Source: Kribbella sp. NBC_00382 (GTDB lineage: Bacteria; Actinomycetota; Actinomycetes; Propionibacteriales; Kribbellaceae). From it: a DNA stretch of 64,000 nucleotides. The notes beneath the pieces are model-generated. The model had not been told where the DNA came from, did no database searches, and saw only the letters and a program-made list of their open reading frames with translations. The stretch covers positions 3,472,001 through 3,536,000 of the forward strand of contig NZ_CP107954.1 in the NCBI RefSeq assembly GCF_036067295.1. Direction: 5' to 3'. Below, piece by piece: positions 18,351 to 27,838 of the stretch (positions within the stretch are counted from its first letter, which is position 1; every line of letters starts with the position of its first letter). The translations under genes and the position numbers were made by a program.

Positions 18351-20126
18351 ATGGCCTTCACAGGACGAGACAAGACGTGGCTGCGCGGACCCCGGGCGGT
18401 TGCCCTGGTGGCCGCCGGTGCCACCGTGGTGCTCGGCTTGGCCACGGGGGGAACCGTGACCCAGGCTGCGCCGGCGAAACCCAAGCCGACGCACACCCAG
18501 ATCCAGCTGCTCGCGATCAACGACTTCCACGGAAACCTGGCGCCCAACCCGGCGACCAGCTCCGGCGGCAACGTGAACGGCACGCCCGCCGGCGGCGCGG
18601 AGTATCTGGCGACCCAGCTCAAGTTGCTGCGCGACTCCGCCGAGGCGCAGGGGCAGGACTCCGCGACGGTGGCCGCCGGTGACCTGATCGGCGCCTCACC
18701 GCTGCTGTCCGCGGCGTTCCACGACGAGCCGACCATCGAGGCGATGAACGAGATGGGGCTGGACGCCACCTCGGTCGGCAACCACGAGTTCGACGAGGGC
18801 TACAAGGAGCTTCTGCGGATGCAGAAGGGTGGCTGCCTGCCCGACGGCGACGGCGCGAACAACCAGAACTCCTGCCCGGACCCGAAGGCGAAGTTCAAGG
18901 GCGCCGACTTCGCCTACCTGTCGGCGAACGTGTTCTACGAGAACACCGACAAGACCCTGTTCGCGCCGTACATGATCAAGAAGTTCCACGGTGGTCAGAA
19001 GGTCGCCTTCATTGGTATGACGCTGGAGGCCACCCCGAACATCGTCACCAAGTCCGGCGTCGAGGGCCTCGCCTTCAAGGACGAGGTGGAGACCGCCAAC
19101 GCGCTGGTGCCGAAGCTGAAGAAGCAGGGCGTCGAGGCGATCGTCGTACTGATCCACGAAGGCGGGGTGCTGTCCGACCCGAAGGCGTTCAACGGCTGCC
19201 CGGGGATCTCCGGACCGATCACCGACATCGCCAAGAACCTCGACCCTGCGATCGACGCGGTCATCTCCGGACACACCCACCAGTCGTACAACTGCTCGAT
19301 CAACGACCCGGCCGGCAAGCCGCGCCTCGTCACGAGCGCGTCGTCGTTCGGCAAGGTCGTCACCGAGGTCCGGCTGAGCATCGACCTGGCCACCAACGAC
19401 GTGGACCGGCTGAACACGCTGGCGAACAACCACATCGTCACCCAGGACGTGCCCAAGGATCGCGACCTGACCAAGCTGATCACCAAGTACCAGACGCTGG
19501 TCGCGCCGATCGAGACCAAGGTGATCGGCCACATCACCACCCCGTCGGTGGTGAAGACGCCGGACGACTCGCAGGAGTCCCCGCTGGGTAACCTGATCGC
19601 GGATGCACAGCTGGCCGACCCCTCGACCGTCACCAACGGCAAGACGCCGGTGGTCGCGTTCATGAACCCGGGCGGTATCCGGGCCGACCTGGCCTCCAAC
19701 GCGGGCGCGGTGACCTTCGGCCAGGCGTTCACGGTCCAGCCGTTCAACAACTTCCTGGTCTCGATGGACATGACCGGGACGCAGATCAAGACCCTGCTGG
19801 AGCAACAGTTCTCCGGCGCCAACCAGGCTGCGAACAAGGTGCTCCAGGTCTCGGGCATCACCTACACCTACAACCCGGCCGCCGCGCCGGGCGCCAAGGT
19901 CGTGGCGGGTTCGATCAAGATCGCGGGCCAGCCGCTGGTCGACGGTACGACGTACCGGATCTCCACGAACAACTTCCTCTCCGACGGCGGTGACGGCTTC
20001 CCGGCCTTCACCACCGCGACCGACAAGTTCTTCGGTGGTCTGGACATCGACGCCTTCGCCAACTACCTCGCCGCACACGACCCGTACACCCCGGGCCCGA
20101 CGGACCGGATCTCGCTCGGTTCCTGA
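18351..20126 (+). CDS. Secreted bifunctional metallophosphatase/5'-nucleotidase
   Basis: 591 residues from the ATG at 18351 (an in-frame GTG at 18318 is possible). A signal peptide with [16 protein letters not shown] precedes the metallophosphatase domain with its metal motifs: INDFHGN (~50), [26 protein letters not shown] and [10 protein letters not shown]. The C-terminal 5'-nucleotidase domain has [10 protein letters not shown] and [14 protein letters not shown]. It releases phosphate and nucleosides from extracellular nucleotides. A strong terminator follows. It fits the phosphate-scavenging theme, but a convincing PHO box was not found. Confidence 0.93.
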   Translation: MAFTGRDKTWLRGPRAVALVAAGATVVLGLATGGTVTQAAPAKPKPTHTQIQLLAINDFHGNLAPNPATSSGGNVNGTPAGGAEYLATQLKLLRDSAEAQGQDSATVAAGDLIGASPLLSAAFHDEPTIEAMNEMGLDATSVGNHEFDEGYKELLRMQKGGCLPDGDGANNQNSCPDPKAKFKGADFAYLSANVFYENTDKTLFAPYMIKKFHGGQKVAFIGMTLEATPNIVTKSGVEGLAFKDEVETANALVPKLKKQGVEAIVVLIHEGGVLSDPKAFNGCPGISGPITDIAKNLDPAIDAVISGHTHQSYNCSINDPAGKPRLVTSASSFGKVVTEVRLSIDLATNDVDRLNTLANNHIVTQDVPKDRDLTKLITKYQTLVAPIETKVIGHITTPSVVKTPDDSQESPLGNLIADAQLADPSTVTNGKTPVVAFMNPGGIRADLASNAGAVTFGQAFTVQPFNNFLVSMDMTGTQIKTLLEQQFSGANQAANKVLQVSGITYTYNPAAAPGAKVVAGSIKIAGQPLVDGTTYRISTNNFLSDGGDGFPAFTTATDKFFGGLDIDAFANYLAAHDPYTPGPTDRISLGS

Positions 20127-20145
20127 CCCACGCCGCAGCACCAAG

Positions 20146-20180
20146 ACGCCCGGGCGGTTCTCCACTGACCGCCCGGGCGT
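20146..20180. terminator. Terminator after the 5'-nucleotidase
   Basis: A perfect 13-bp stem ACGCCCGGGCGGT / ACCGCCCGGGCGT with a nine-base loop starts 20 bp after the stop. It lies between convergent genes and could serve both. Confidence 0.85.
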
Positions 20181-20251
20181 TGCCCCACCGCCGCCAATAG
20201 GAACGCACCCAAGGCCTGCGACAGCCGGCGTCGTCGCAAGCTGGTCTGCGG

Positions 20252-21190
20252 TCAGATGGCGAACTGCCAGTCGTAGCCGCGATCGAGCGGTTCGGTGAAG
20301 GTCTCTTCCTCGCAGCCGCGAGTGAAGCCTCGCGCGGCGGCGTCCCAGTCCGAACCGGTCCGGATCGCTATCCCCAATGAGCCGCGCAAGCCCGTAAGTG
20401 TTGCTGTGCTCTTGGCGCGCAGATACATCGATGCCTGGGTCTTGCCCGAGGTCGACACCACGATCAAGGCGTCGGTCGAGCGCTTGTTGGTGACCCGGAT
20501 CTGCGCGGAACCACGCTTCCCGACCCGCTGCACCACGTGTCCGTTGGTCCCACGCCGCGGCGCCGGCATCCGCGGTGGAGCCGGCAGCAACTTGCGGCCG
20601 AAGGTGGTCCGTCGGCCTGTCGGATTCATGCCCTGCGTGATCGCGTCGTAGATGTCGAGGTTCGCGAAGTAGATGAAGGTGGCCAGAGGTTCCGCCACGG
20701 TGCAGCCGTCGACGGGACTGTTCAGGAGGTCGCCGATCAGACTGCCGGAGAGGGTCTGCAGTGCATCTTCGTGCACAGCGGCGAGCCGGGGCGGAGGGTC
20801 GACGAGGCGGAGGATCACGGCCTGTTGGGCGATCACCGCAGTCAGCAGTTCGCGATAGGCGTTCGCCGAGGCGATGGACTTCGCCGCCATCGCCCTCGTC
20901 AGGTTGCGCCGCATCGTGGCTTCGATCCGCGCGAGCACCCCCTGGTACGCCGCGACGCTGAGCGGCCCCGAAGTCGTGGCGGTCGGCGCCGGGGTGCTAG
21001 TCGATGGCAGGGTGCTGGTCGATGCCGGAGTGCTCGTGGCAGACGCGTTGGCCGCAGCCGCGGGTGACCCTGCGTCCGGCGAACAGCCACCACACACCAG
21101 CACGACCCCCACCAGACCAGCAATCCGCCGCCCAGCAATCCACTGCCCAGCAACCCATGGCCGGGCGATCCGCCGTCCAGTAACCACCAT
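20252..21190 (-). CDS. Putative lipoprotein, unknown function
   Basis: 312 residues. A hydrophobic N-terminus ends in the lipobox LVCGGC (~32-36), followed by a Ser/Thr/Ala/Pro linker. A helical segment (~75-160, LARIEATMRRNLTRAMAAKS) and a C-terminal beta-rich part (IRVTNKRSTDALIVVSTSGK) come next. No family is recognised. GGAGGA precedes the ATG at 21190; the next codon, GTG, is an alternative. The signal-peptide coding stretch is itself a short tandem repeat (CGGATTGCTGG-like units). Confidence 0.65.
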   Translation of the reverse strand: MVVTGRRIARPWVAGQWIAGRRIAGLVGVVLVCGGCSPDAGSPAAAANASATSTPASTSTLPSTSTPAPTATTSGPLSVAAYQGVLARIEATMRRNLTRAMAAKSIASANAYRELLTAVIAQQAVILRLVDPPPRLAAVHEDALQTLSGSLIGDLLNSPVDGCTVAEPLATFIYFANLDIYDAITQGMNPTGRRTTFGRKLLPAPPRMPAPRRGTNGHVVQRVGKRGSAQIRVTNKRSTDALIVVSTSGKTQASMYLRAKSTATLTGLRGSLGIAIRTGSDWDAAARGFTRGCEEETFTEPLDRGYDWQFAI

Positions 21191-21292
21191 CGCTCCTCCG
21201 AAGGCCGGGGCCGAAGCCGAGGTCCGGATTGAATGGTCGCCCTGTCGACGGTTGCGCTGAGTCGCCTGTCCGCTTCCTGCCGACGCCGAGAG

Positions 21293-21913
21293 TCAGCGGT
21301 TTCCGCTGGAAGCCGGCTGGGTGGTCATTGCTGTGAAGGCCTGTTCGGCGATGGCCGCAGACTTTTGCAGAGCTTCGCGCGGTACGCCGGCAGCCGCGTG
21401 CACCGCATGGCCTTCGGACACCACCATCACGAATCGTGCCAAGGCGTCCGGGTCGGCGTCGGCTGGTAGATCCCCCTGCTCGATCGCCAGACGGAACCGG
21501 TCGGCGAAAGCCTTCTCCCCGCCGAGCCGGCTGGCCGCGAGGAACTGCGCGACATCCTGGTTCTCCGCGCTGCAGGACACGCCGCCCTGGATCGACAGGC
21601 ACCCGTTCGGCTTGTCCTCGAGCGTCACCGCGACCACGTTGTCGCGCAGAAACCGCTGGACCACACCAAGCGCGGTCGGCTCCGCGAGGGCAGCAGCCGC
21701 ATAGGCCATGTCGTGCTCGGCGTAGTGCGCGATCACCCGGCGGAAGAGATCCGCCTTGCCGCCGAATACGGCGTACAGGCTGGGTTTGTTGACGCCCATG
21801 GCGGTGGTCAGGTCGGTGATCGACGTGCCCTCGTACCCCTGCCGCCAGAACACCTCGACGGCGCGCTCCAGCGCCTCGTCCTCGTCGAACGTGCGCGGTC
21901 GTCCTCCCGGCAT
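21293..21913 (-). CDS. TetR family transcriptional regulator, divergent from the LLM gene
   Basis: 206 residues from the ATG at 21913, with AGGAGG six bases upstream; the longer frame to 21985 runs through the operator and is rejected. N-terminal HTH: GRPRTFDEDEALERAVEVFW, then GYEGTSITDLTTAMGVNKPS and LYAVFGGKADLF. The C-terminal ligand domain contains GCLSIQG, a mark of the AcrR/YcdC-type group. Two ACCG-NN-CGGT palindromes lie in the 123-bp gap to the oxidoreductase gene, so it probably represses both itself and that operon. Confidence 0.92.
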   Translation of the reverse strand: MPGGRPRTFDEDEALERAVEVFWRQGYEGTSITDLTTAMGVNKPSLYAVFGGKADLFRRVIAHYAEHDMAYAAAALAEPTALGVVQRFLRDNVVAVTLEDKPNGCLSIQGGVSCSAENQDVAQFLAASRLGGEKAFADRFRLAIEQGDLPADADPDALARFVMVVSEGHAVHAAAGVPREALQKSAAIAEQAFTAMTTQPASSGNR

Positions 21914-21944
21914 CTGCCACCTCCTGCTCCCGACCCTACAGTTC

Positions 21945-21961
21945 TTAACCGCTCGGTTCAA
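21945..21961. promoter_or_regulatory. TetR operator 1
   Basis: TTAACCGCTCGGTTCAA, a near-perfect palindrome with core AACCG-CT-CGGTT, lies 32 bp upstream of the TetR start. Confidence 0.7.
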
Positions 21962-22001
21962 AAATTTGCCTGAAGCTTCAACCACTGCTAGCTTGAGTTT
22001 C

Positions 22002-22014
22002 TAACCGAACGGTA
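22002..22014. promoter_or_regulatory. TetR operator 2
   Basis: TAACCGAACGGTA repeats the ACCG-NN-CGGT core 23 bp before the LLM oxidoreductase start, close to its likely promoter. Confidence 0.65.
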
Positions 22015-22036
22015 TGAAACCCAAGGAGTTAGAGCT

Positions 22037-22918
22037 ATGGACGGCAGTGTTGAGCAGGCCCTGGGGCGGGTCGGGGTCTGGAGCATGGAGCTGCGCAATG
22101 CAGGGCAGCCAGGGGTCGAGGCCGCGGCCGAGCTGGCCGAGCGGGGGATCACCGCAGTCTGGATCCCAGGCCTCGACGGCCGCGGCATCTTCGACGACAC
22201 GGACGAGTTGCTGACCGCATCGCCCAGCACGTACGTCGTACTCGGTGTGCTCGGCATCTGGCGCCAGGAAGCATCCGTCCTGGCGGCGAAGGTCCAAGAG
22301 CTCGACCTCCGGCACGGCCCGCGGACGATCGTGGGACTCGGTGTGAGTGATCGCAACGCGGCCGCCGCAGTGGGGCAGACCTATACGAGCCCAGTCGGGG
22401 CGGTCAGCGACTACCTAGATGAGTTGGCCAAAGAGCAAATCCCGAGTGATCGGTTGCTGCTCGGCGCTCTCGGTCCGCGGATGGCGCAGCTCGCGGCGGA
22501 CCGTACCGCCGGGATTCACCCCTTCCTGGTGAGCCCGGAGTACACCGCGAGAATGCGCGCCCAGCTGGGTGCCGACGCGCTCATCGCGCCGCATCAGGCG
22601 GTCGTGTTCAGCACTGACGCCGAGCAGGCGCGTGCGGTGGCTCGCGATCAGCTCGGGATGTTCATCGGATTCGATGCCTACCGCAACAATCTTCGACGGC
22701 TCGGCTACACCGACAGCGATCTTGTACCCGGCGGAAGCGACCGCCTGATCGACGCACTGGTCGCGTGGGGCGACGACGAGGCCATCAGCCGCCGACTTCG
22801 CGAGCACCTGGATGCCGGAGCCGACCACGTCGCCGTACAGGTGCTCCCCGCTACACCAGTTGCGGGTCTTCCAGTCAGGGACTGGCGCCGACTGGCGGAT
22901 CTCGCGCTCTCTATCTGA
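22037..22918 (+). CDS. F420-type LLM class oxidoreductase (TIGR03620-like)
   Basis: 293 residues; AAGGAG lies eight bases before the ATG. The N-terminal strand LGRVGVWSMELR, then ELAERGITAVWIPG and GLGVSDR, fit luciferase-like monooxygenases of the TIGR03620 group, which probably use F420. The C-terminus has GADHVAVQVLP. The substrate is unknown. It is the first gene of a unit with the SDR gene (31-bp gap) under the divergent TetR. Confidence 0.85.
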   Translation: MDGSVEQALGRVGVWSMELRNAGQPGVEAAAELAERGITAVWIPGLDGRGIFDDTDELLTASPSTYVVLGVLGIWRQEASVLAAKVQELDLRHGPRTIVGLGVSDRNAAAAVGQTYTSPVGAVSDYLDELAKEQIPSDRLLLGALGPRMAQLAADRTAGIHPFLVSPEYTARMRAQLGADALIAPHQAVVFSTDAEQARAVARDQLGMFIGFDAYRNNLRRLGYTDSDLVPGGSDRLIDALVAWGDDEAISRRLREHLDAGADHVAVQVLPATPVAGLPVRDWRRLADLALSI

Positions 22919-22949
22919 CCTTCTCAACCATCATCGAAAGGATCTCATC

Positions 22950-23708
22950 ATGGGACAGCTGGACAACAAGGTCGCACTCGTCACGGGTGCCACCAGCGGT
23001 ATCGGCCTCGCTTCGGCCCGCCGCCTCGCGACCGAAGGTGCTCACGTCTTCATCACCGGCCGCCGCAAGCCCGAGCTCGACGCCGCCGTCGCCGACATCG
23101 AGCAAGCCGGCGGACAGGTCACCGGAATCGCGAGTGACGTCGCGAGCCTCGACGACCTCGACGCGCTCTTCGGGGCAATCACCCAGTTCGGCCGCGGGCT
23201 GGACATCGTCCACGCCAATGCGGGCGGTGGTGGATTCGCGCCGCTCGGCACGATCACGCCCGAGGACTTCGATCAGACCTTCGGGATCAACGTCCGCGGC
23301 ACGCTCTTCACCGTGCAGAAGGCGCTCCCGCTACTCAACGACAAAGCCACGATCGTCCTGACCGGTTCGACCTCGGCCACCGACGGGACGCCGGCGTTCA
23401 GCGTGTACGCCGCGACGAAGGCCGCCATCCGGTCCTTCGGCCGCACCTGGGCCGCGGAGTTGGCGCAGCGCGGGATCCGGGTGAACACCGTCATCCCCGG
23501 CCCGACCAACACCCCGGGGCTGGCGGGTCTGGCGCCGGACGCGGAGCAGGCGACCGCGTTGCTGGGCTCGATCGCTTCAGGTGTGCCGCTCGGGCGGCTC
23601 GGTGAGCCCGAGGAGATCGCCAACGCCGTACTGTTCCTGGCCTCCAGCGAGAGCAGCTTCATGACCGGCGCCGAGATCTTCGTCGACGGCGGCACCAACC
23701 AGCTCTGA
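22950..23708 (+). CDS. Short-chain dehydrogenase/reductase
   Basis: 252 residues from the ATG at 22950 with GAAAGGA upstream. The classical SDR signature is complete: TGATSGIG (12-19), an NAG motif in the variant NAGGGG (~90), a catalytic Ser in TGSTSAT, YAATK (Tyr and Lys), and the C-terminal FVDGGTNQL. NADP preference is suggested by TGRRKPE after the second strand. It probably works with the upstream LLM oxidoreductase on a TetR-sensed compound. Confidence 0.93.
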   Translation: MGQLDNKVALVTGATSGIGLASARRLATEGAHVFITGRRKPELDAAVADIEQAGGQVTGIASDVASLDDLDALFGAITQFGRGLDIVHANAGGGGFAPLGTITPEDFDQTFGINVRGTLFTVQKALPLLNDKATIVLTGSTSATDGTPAFSVYAATKAAIRSFGRTWAAELAQRGIRVNTVIPGPTNTPGLAGLAPDAEQATALLGSIASGVPLGRLGEPEEIANAVLFLASSESSFMTGAEIFVDGGTNQL

Positions 23709-23709
23709 G

Positions 23710-24015
23710 CTAGAGCAGGAACCTGAGGACGACCAGGGCGAAGGCGACGCCGGTCGAGAGGGCGGCCTTGATGGAGCCGACGCCCTGGCGCAGGCCAGTG
23801 GCGAAGACGGCCACGGTAAGCGGTACCAGCATGACCAGCAGGGTGACGCCGGCCGCGTGGACGCCGACGTGGGAGCGGCCGGTCAGGACGACCCCGAAGA
23901 TCAGCGCGAAGGTCAGGCCGAGCCAGGTTGTGGGCTGGATCGGGCCGTCCGTGCGGACCTGACGGTGTGAAGCGCGAGCGCCTCGGCGGTGCGAAGTCGG
24001 AGCAGCGTGCGCCAT
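23710..24015 (-). CDS. Small multi-pass membrane protein
   Basis: 101 residues. A basic His/Arg-rich N-terminus of ~28 residues is followed by three hydrophobic segments (WLGLTFALIFGVVLTG, GVTLLVMLVPLTVAVFATG, and the C-terminal GVAFALVVLRFLL). No family is recognised. It ends one base after the convergent SDR stop. A nine-base direct repeat CGAATACGC (24038 and 24059, exactly 21 bp apart) lies in its upstream region. Confidence 0.6.
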   Translation of the reverse strand: MAHAAPTSHRRGARASHRQVRTDGPIQPTTWLGLTFALIFGVVLTGRSHVGVHAAGVTLLVMLVPLTVAVFATGLRQGVGSIKAALSTGVAFALVVLRFLL

Positions 24016-24117
24016 CGGTCACCTTCCGTGAAAAGACCGAATACGCACCGTAGCAGCACGAATACGCTGCGGGTCAAGCCCGGAACTTACGCGCCCGGTC
24101 CAGTCCGGAATGCTCGA

Positions 24118-24828
24118 TCAGACGGAGACGTCGGCTGTTTCGCGGTCCTTGGAGGGCGGGATGACGAAGCGGTAGCCGACGTTGCGGACGGTGCCGATCA
24201 GCGACTCGTGCTCGGGGCCGAGCTTGGCCCGCAACCGGCGGACGTGGACGTCGACCGTACGGGTGCCGCCGAAGTAGTCGTAGCCCCAGACCTCCTGGAG
24301 CAGCTGCTCGCGCGTGAACACCCGGCCGGGGTGCTGGGCGAGGAACTTGAACAGCTCGAACTCCTTGTACGTGAGGTCGAGCGCCCGCCCGTTGAGCTTC
24401 GCCGTGTACGAGGCCTCGTCGATCACCACGTCGCCGCTGCGGATCAGCGACGTGTCGGGGTCCTCGTTGCGGGCGGCGGCCAGGCGGCCGATCACCAGTC
24501 GCAGCCGGGCCTCGATCTCGGCCGGGCCGGCGGTGTCGAGCAGGACGTCGTCGGCGCCCCAGTCGGCGTTCACGGCGGTCAGGCCGCCTTCGGTGACGAC
24601 CAGAATCAGCGGTACGTCGATGCCGGTGGTACGGATCAGGCGGGACACCCCGCGGACCGTGACCAGGTCGCGGCGGGCGTCGAGGAGGACGGCGTCGGCG
24701 TCGGGCGCGTCCACAAGGGCGGCGACCTCGGCGGGCAGGATGCGGATCTGGTGTGGCAGCAGGGCGAGCGACGGCAGCACCTCGGTGGAGGCCTGCAATG
24801 CGTTCGTCAGCAGAAGCAACGTGCTCAC
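24118..24828 (-). CDS. glnR: GlnR-type nitrogen regulator (orphan OmpR-family response regulator)
   Basis: 236 residues; GTG start with AAGGAG five bases upstream. The opening [19 protein letters not shown] and [20 protein letters not shown] agree closely with my memory of Streptomyces GlnR. The receiver domain lacks most phosphorylation-pocket residues, as in GlnR proteins that act without a partner kinase. The C-terminal winged helix is complete ([37 protein letters not shown]). It controls nitrogen assimilation genes in actinomycetes. Confidence 0.93.
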   Translation of the reverse strand: MSTLLLLTNALQASTEVLPSLALLPHQIRILPAEVAALVDAPDADAVLLDARRDLVTVRGVSRLIRTTGIDVPLILVVTEGGLTAVNADWGADDVLLDTAGPAEIEARLRLVIGRLAAARNEDPDTSLIRSGDVVIDEASYTAKLNGRALDLTYKEFELFKFLAQHPGRVFTREQLLQEVWGYDYFGGTRTVDVHVRRLRAKLGPEHESLIGTVRNVGYRFVIPPSKDRETADVSV

Positions 24829-24990
24829 GCTGTCTCCTTGTGCTGGTCGTCGAGCCCCTGGTGAGCGACCCGGTCCTTATGCACGTCAGGCCCCAGCGGC
24901 GTCATTGCCGGGGGCCCGAGTCACACTGGATAGCAACAGCAAGCTGACATAATAGCTGATGACAAACCCGATCAGTGAGGCCCAACCCAG

Positions 24991-25230
24991 ATGCCGGAAG
25001 TGACCATCAGGTACTTCGCCGCTGCGCGCTCCGCGGCTGGGGAGGCCGCCGCGACGGCTGAGGCGGGTTCCATCAAGGATCTTGTCGGTGTGGTCTCGGC
25101 GGGGAGACCCGAGTTGGCGCGGGTGCTCGGCATCTGCACCTTCCTGCTCGACGGCGAGCGCGTGGACCTCGACACCGGCCTCACCGACGGCGCCCTGGTC
25201 GACGCCCTGCCCCCCTTCGCCGGCGGCTGA
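24991..25230 (+). CDS. MoaD/ThiS family sulfur carrier protein
   Basis: 79 residues of beta-grasp type ending in the diagnostic Gly-Gly (PPFAGG), which is adenylated and thiocarboxylated in MoaD and ThiS. Motifs: VTIRYFAAARSAAG, then LDGERVDLDTGLTDG. Divergent from glnR. It could serve molybdopterin or another sulfur-transfer pathway; a partner enzyme is not in the immediate neighbourhood. Confidence 0.88.
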   Translation: MPEVTIRYFAAARSAAGEAAATAEAGSIKDLVGVVSAGRPELARVLGICTFLLDGERVDLDTGLTDGALVDALPPFAGG

Positions 25231-25261
25231 GGACCCTCTCCGAGCGGTAGATTGCGCGATT

Positions 25262-26644
25262 GTGGCGATGGAATCGGGGACGTTGCTCACTACGGTGGGT
25301 CGCGCGGGGGCTTTGTTCGGGAAGGCTTGGCCGCGGTTGCTGGCTGTGTTCCTGATTGCGCAGCTCGCGCATCGGGGGCTGCAGTGGGTGGCTGTCCAGG
25401 CGGGGGCCAAGGCCGAGGCGGCCGGGATCGCGGTGCTGGCGTTGCTGGTGGTGGTTTCGCTGGCGATGTACGTGACGATGTTCCTCGTACTCCGCGGCGA
25501 GCTCCCCTTCCACCGGAGAGCAGTCGCCGAGGGCGTGCTGGCCCCTGACGGCGTCGAGCCGGGCAAGGAGCACCGGCCCATCGACGCGATGGCGGCGGCC
25601 CTGCTGCCGTTCCTGGCGTTCTACGCCGCGTACAAGTTCCTCCAGAACGAGGCGCTCGACTACGAGTACCAACTGGCTGTCCACAAGGCCAACGACACCT
25701 TGGCGACCGTCCTCAACGGCGGCACGGTCGGCGGCCAGGCGACCGGGCTGCAAGCGCTGTCGACCTGGCTGTTCATCGGCCTCGGCGTCTCGGCGTACCT
25801 GCTGCGGTTCTTCTTCAAGCGGAAGAAGAACGCCGCCGCCGGCCCGGTCCGCCGGCTGTTCGTCGCCTATCTCGAGGCGCTCTGGATCTTCGTGGTGATC
25901 TACCAGGCCTCCTCCTTCATCCCGTCGCCGAAGGACTGGCTGAAGGACCGCCAGGTCGCCGCCTGGGTGCACGACGGGTACGTCTGGGGACTCGACCACG
26001 TGCTCGGCGTCGAGAAGGTCCGGGAGGTCTGGGACACCGTCACCGGATTCGTTGCCGCCGGCATCGGTGACCTGTGGAACGCCGCCGTCTTCCCGCTGAT
26101 GTGGATCACGATGACCGCGGTGATCTACGGCCGGGCCGTGCACAAGGCGGAGCCGGGCGAGCGGCGCTGGCGGTTCGACCGGATCACCCACCGCTGGCAG
26201 CAGACGCCGAAGATCGTCCGGGTGGCCGGCAACTCGGTGGTGTCGGACTGGAAGGACCGCTGGACCCCGGTGGCCGAGGCGTTCCGGCTGGTGGTCCGGT
26301 CCGGGCTGCGGCCGATGCTGGGCTACTTTCTCGCCTGGGCGGTGGTCACCTTCCTGGCCAGCGAGGTCTGGATCTTCCTCAAGCTCTACGTACTCGGCCC
26401 GCACACCCTGCCGTTCTGGCTGGTCATCGACGAGCCGCTGAACCTGGTCACGGACGGCCTGAAGATCATGCTCCAGGTCAGCCTGCTGGCGGCGGCGTAC
26501 GACCGGATGATCGGCGGCCTAGCGGGCTACCTGAAGACCAAGACGCACGCGGCCCACGCAGCGCCTGGTCCGCAGGTGGACAAGGGCGTCGCGGACCTGA
26601 CCGCCGCTACCTCGGGAATGCCAGATACTCAGGAAGTTTCGTAG
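25262..26644 (+). CDS. Large multi-pass membrane protein, unknown
   Basis: 460 residues. The likely start is the GTG at 25262 (or ATG at 25268): TAGATT (25248-25253) ends eight bases earlier and no RBS is present, so a leaderless mRNA is probable. About seven membrane helices are seen, with soluble loops rich in Trp and Lys (SFIPSPKDWLKDRQVAAWVH). I do not recognise the family. Its 3' end overlaps the convergent gene by 38 bp. The three convergent single-pass proteins may be functional neighbours. Confidence 0.7.
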   Translation: MAMESGTLLTTVGRAGALFGKAWPRLLAVFLIAQLAHRGLQWVAVQAGAKAEAAGIAVLALLVVVSLAMYVTMFLVLRGELPFHRRAVAEGVLAPDGVEPGKEHRPIDAMAAALLPFLAFYAAYKFLQNEALDYEYQLAVHKANDTLATVLNGGTVGGQATGLQALSTWLFIGLGVSAYLLRFFFKRKKNAAAGPVRRLFVAYLEALWIFVVIYQASSFIPSPKDWLKDRQVAAWVHDGYVWGLDHVLGVEKVREVWDTVTGFVAAGIGDLWNAAVFPLMWITMTAVIYGRAVHKAEPGERRWRFDRITHRWQQTPKIVRVAGNSVVSDWKDRWTPVAEAFRLVVRSGLRPMLGYFLAWAVVTFLASEVWIFLKLYVLGPHTLPFWLVIDEPLNLVTDGLKIMLQVSLLAAAYDRMIGGLAGYLKTKTHAAHAAPGPQVDKGVADLTAATSGMPDTQEVS

Positions 26645-27218
26645 CCCAGGTGACCGTCGGCTCGACCGACGACGCCACCGAGGTCGGCACGATGAAGATC
26701 GCCACCGCCTCGAACGGCTTCCCGGCCACCGGCTTCAGGAAGTACGGCGCGATGCGCGGGTCGCGATAGCTCGCAGGCTTGTCGTCATACCCACCCGTGC
26801 AGCCGGTCGGCCGGTCCTGGAACTCGTCCTCCAGGATCGACTCGTCCCAGATCCGCCCGTCCGGGGCCCGGAGGTGGATTTGGCAGCCGCTCAGCTTCTC
26901 GAGGTCTTTCAGGTCGGCCACCTGCATCCGCAGGTACACCCGCACCCGCGTCGTCCCGGTCGGCAACGTGCTCGGTACGGCGTTCTTGCGCACCGGCTGC
27001 GGATCGAGCTCCACGCTGGCGGCGTACCAGGTGGCTTCCTGGTACTTCGTACCGCCGGCCGCCACCGTCACGGCGTCGCGCGGCTCGGCGTCGTACCAGC
27101 TCTTGTAATCGGACCGCGTCGTCCACCAGCCGGCCAGCGGCACCGTGATGACCAGCGACAGCAGGGCCGCCGTGTTCTTCCGGAACCACCCCGGCCGGGC
27201 CCGTCGCGCGCTGCTCAC
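26607..27218 (-). CDS. Single-pass membrane-anchored beta-domain protein 3
   Basis: 203 residues. N-terminal membrane helix (~15-33), then an extracytoplasmic beta-rich domain (RVRVYLRMQVADLKDLEKL, CQIHLRAPDGRIWDES). Two cysteines (CQIH and TGCTGG) may form a disulphide. It is the last of three genes linked by GTGA overlaps and has the same architecture as its two upstream neighbours. The fold pattern recalls DUF4352-type Ig-like domains; this is inference. It overlaps the convergent membrane gene by 38 bp. Confidence 0.7.
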   Translation of the reverse strand: MSSARRARPGWFRKNTAALLSLVITVPLAGWWTTRSDYKSWYDAEPRDAVTVAAGGTKYQEATWYAASVELDPQPVRKNAVPSTLPTGTTRVRVYLRMQVADLKDLEKLSGCQIHLRAPDGRIWDESILEDEFQDRPTGCTGGYDDKPASYRDPRIAPYFLKPVAGKPFEAVAIFIVPTSVASSVEPTVTWATKLPEYLAFPR

Positions 27219-27838
27219 AACGCATCCGCGGCGTTGATGATCACCACGTCCTTGCGCAGACCGGCCACCTGGTCCTTCTCGACGCCGAGCGGGATCGTTG
27301 CCTGCGGCTCCAAATCGTTCAGGAACGGCTTCTCCATCACCTGCAGCACCGCCCCCGGCAGCTTGTCGGCCGGCATCTCCACCACGAACACCCCACGGGC
27401 GGGGATGTCCGGCGCGAACTGGAACCCGGTCAGGTCGACGTCGTCGAGCCCGACCCGGTTCGCGCCGAGGTAGACGGTCCCGTCGGACGCCTTGATCGCC
27501 ACCTTGCCCAGATGGATCGGCTCGTGCACCGCCGTCACCTCGGCCTCGACCACGACGAAGTCGGACAGCGACTCACGGTCCGGCGCGGACTTGGGGATCC
27601 GCAGCTTCTTGCCGACCTGGACACCCTTCACGAGCAGGTCGAACCGCGGCGTCTCGAGCAGCTTGCCGACGGCACCGTTCACCGGGACCGGGTCCTGGAT
27701 GTCCTTCTGGGTCGGCGTCAGCCGGTACAGGCCGATGATCGCGGCCAGCACGACGAGCACCAGTCCGTAGTTCAGCAGCTTGCGCAGCCGGCCGTTGCGC
27801 GGGGCAACTTCCAGCGGCGGCGGCACATCCGCGCTCAC
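27215..27838 (-). CDS. Single-pass membrane-anchored beta-domain protein 2
   Basis: 207 residues from the GTG at 27838, which overlaps the upstream stop (GTGA). A short cytoplasmic tail and membrane helix (~20-40, YGLVLVVLAAIIGLY) precede a beta domain with the strand pattern FVVVEAEVTAVHEPIHLGKV and KASDGTVYLGANRVGL. This resembles DUF4352-like modules where a hydrophobic strand is followed by a D-G turn. Function unknown. Middle gene of the three-gene cassette. Confidence 0.7.
   Translation of the reverse strand: MSADVPPPLEVAPRNGRLRKLLNYGLVLVVLAAIIGLYRLTPTQKDIQDPVPVNGAVGKLLETPRFDLLVKGVQVGKKLRIPKSAPDRESLSDFVVVEAEVTAVHEPIHLGKVAIKASDGTVYLGANRVGLDDVDLTGFQFAPDIPARGVFVVEMPADKLPGAVLQVMEKPFLNDLEPQATIPLGVEKDQVAGLRKDVVIINAADAL

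Noticed and set aside
24886..24969. 28-codon hydrophobic ORF on the minus strand upstream of glnR
   Set aside because: No RBS or leaderless -10 in the right place, and it overlaps the divergent promoter region.
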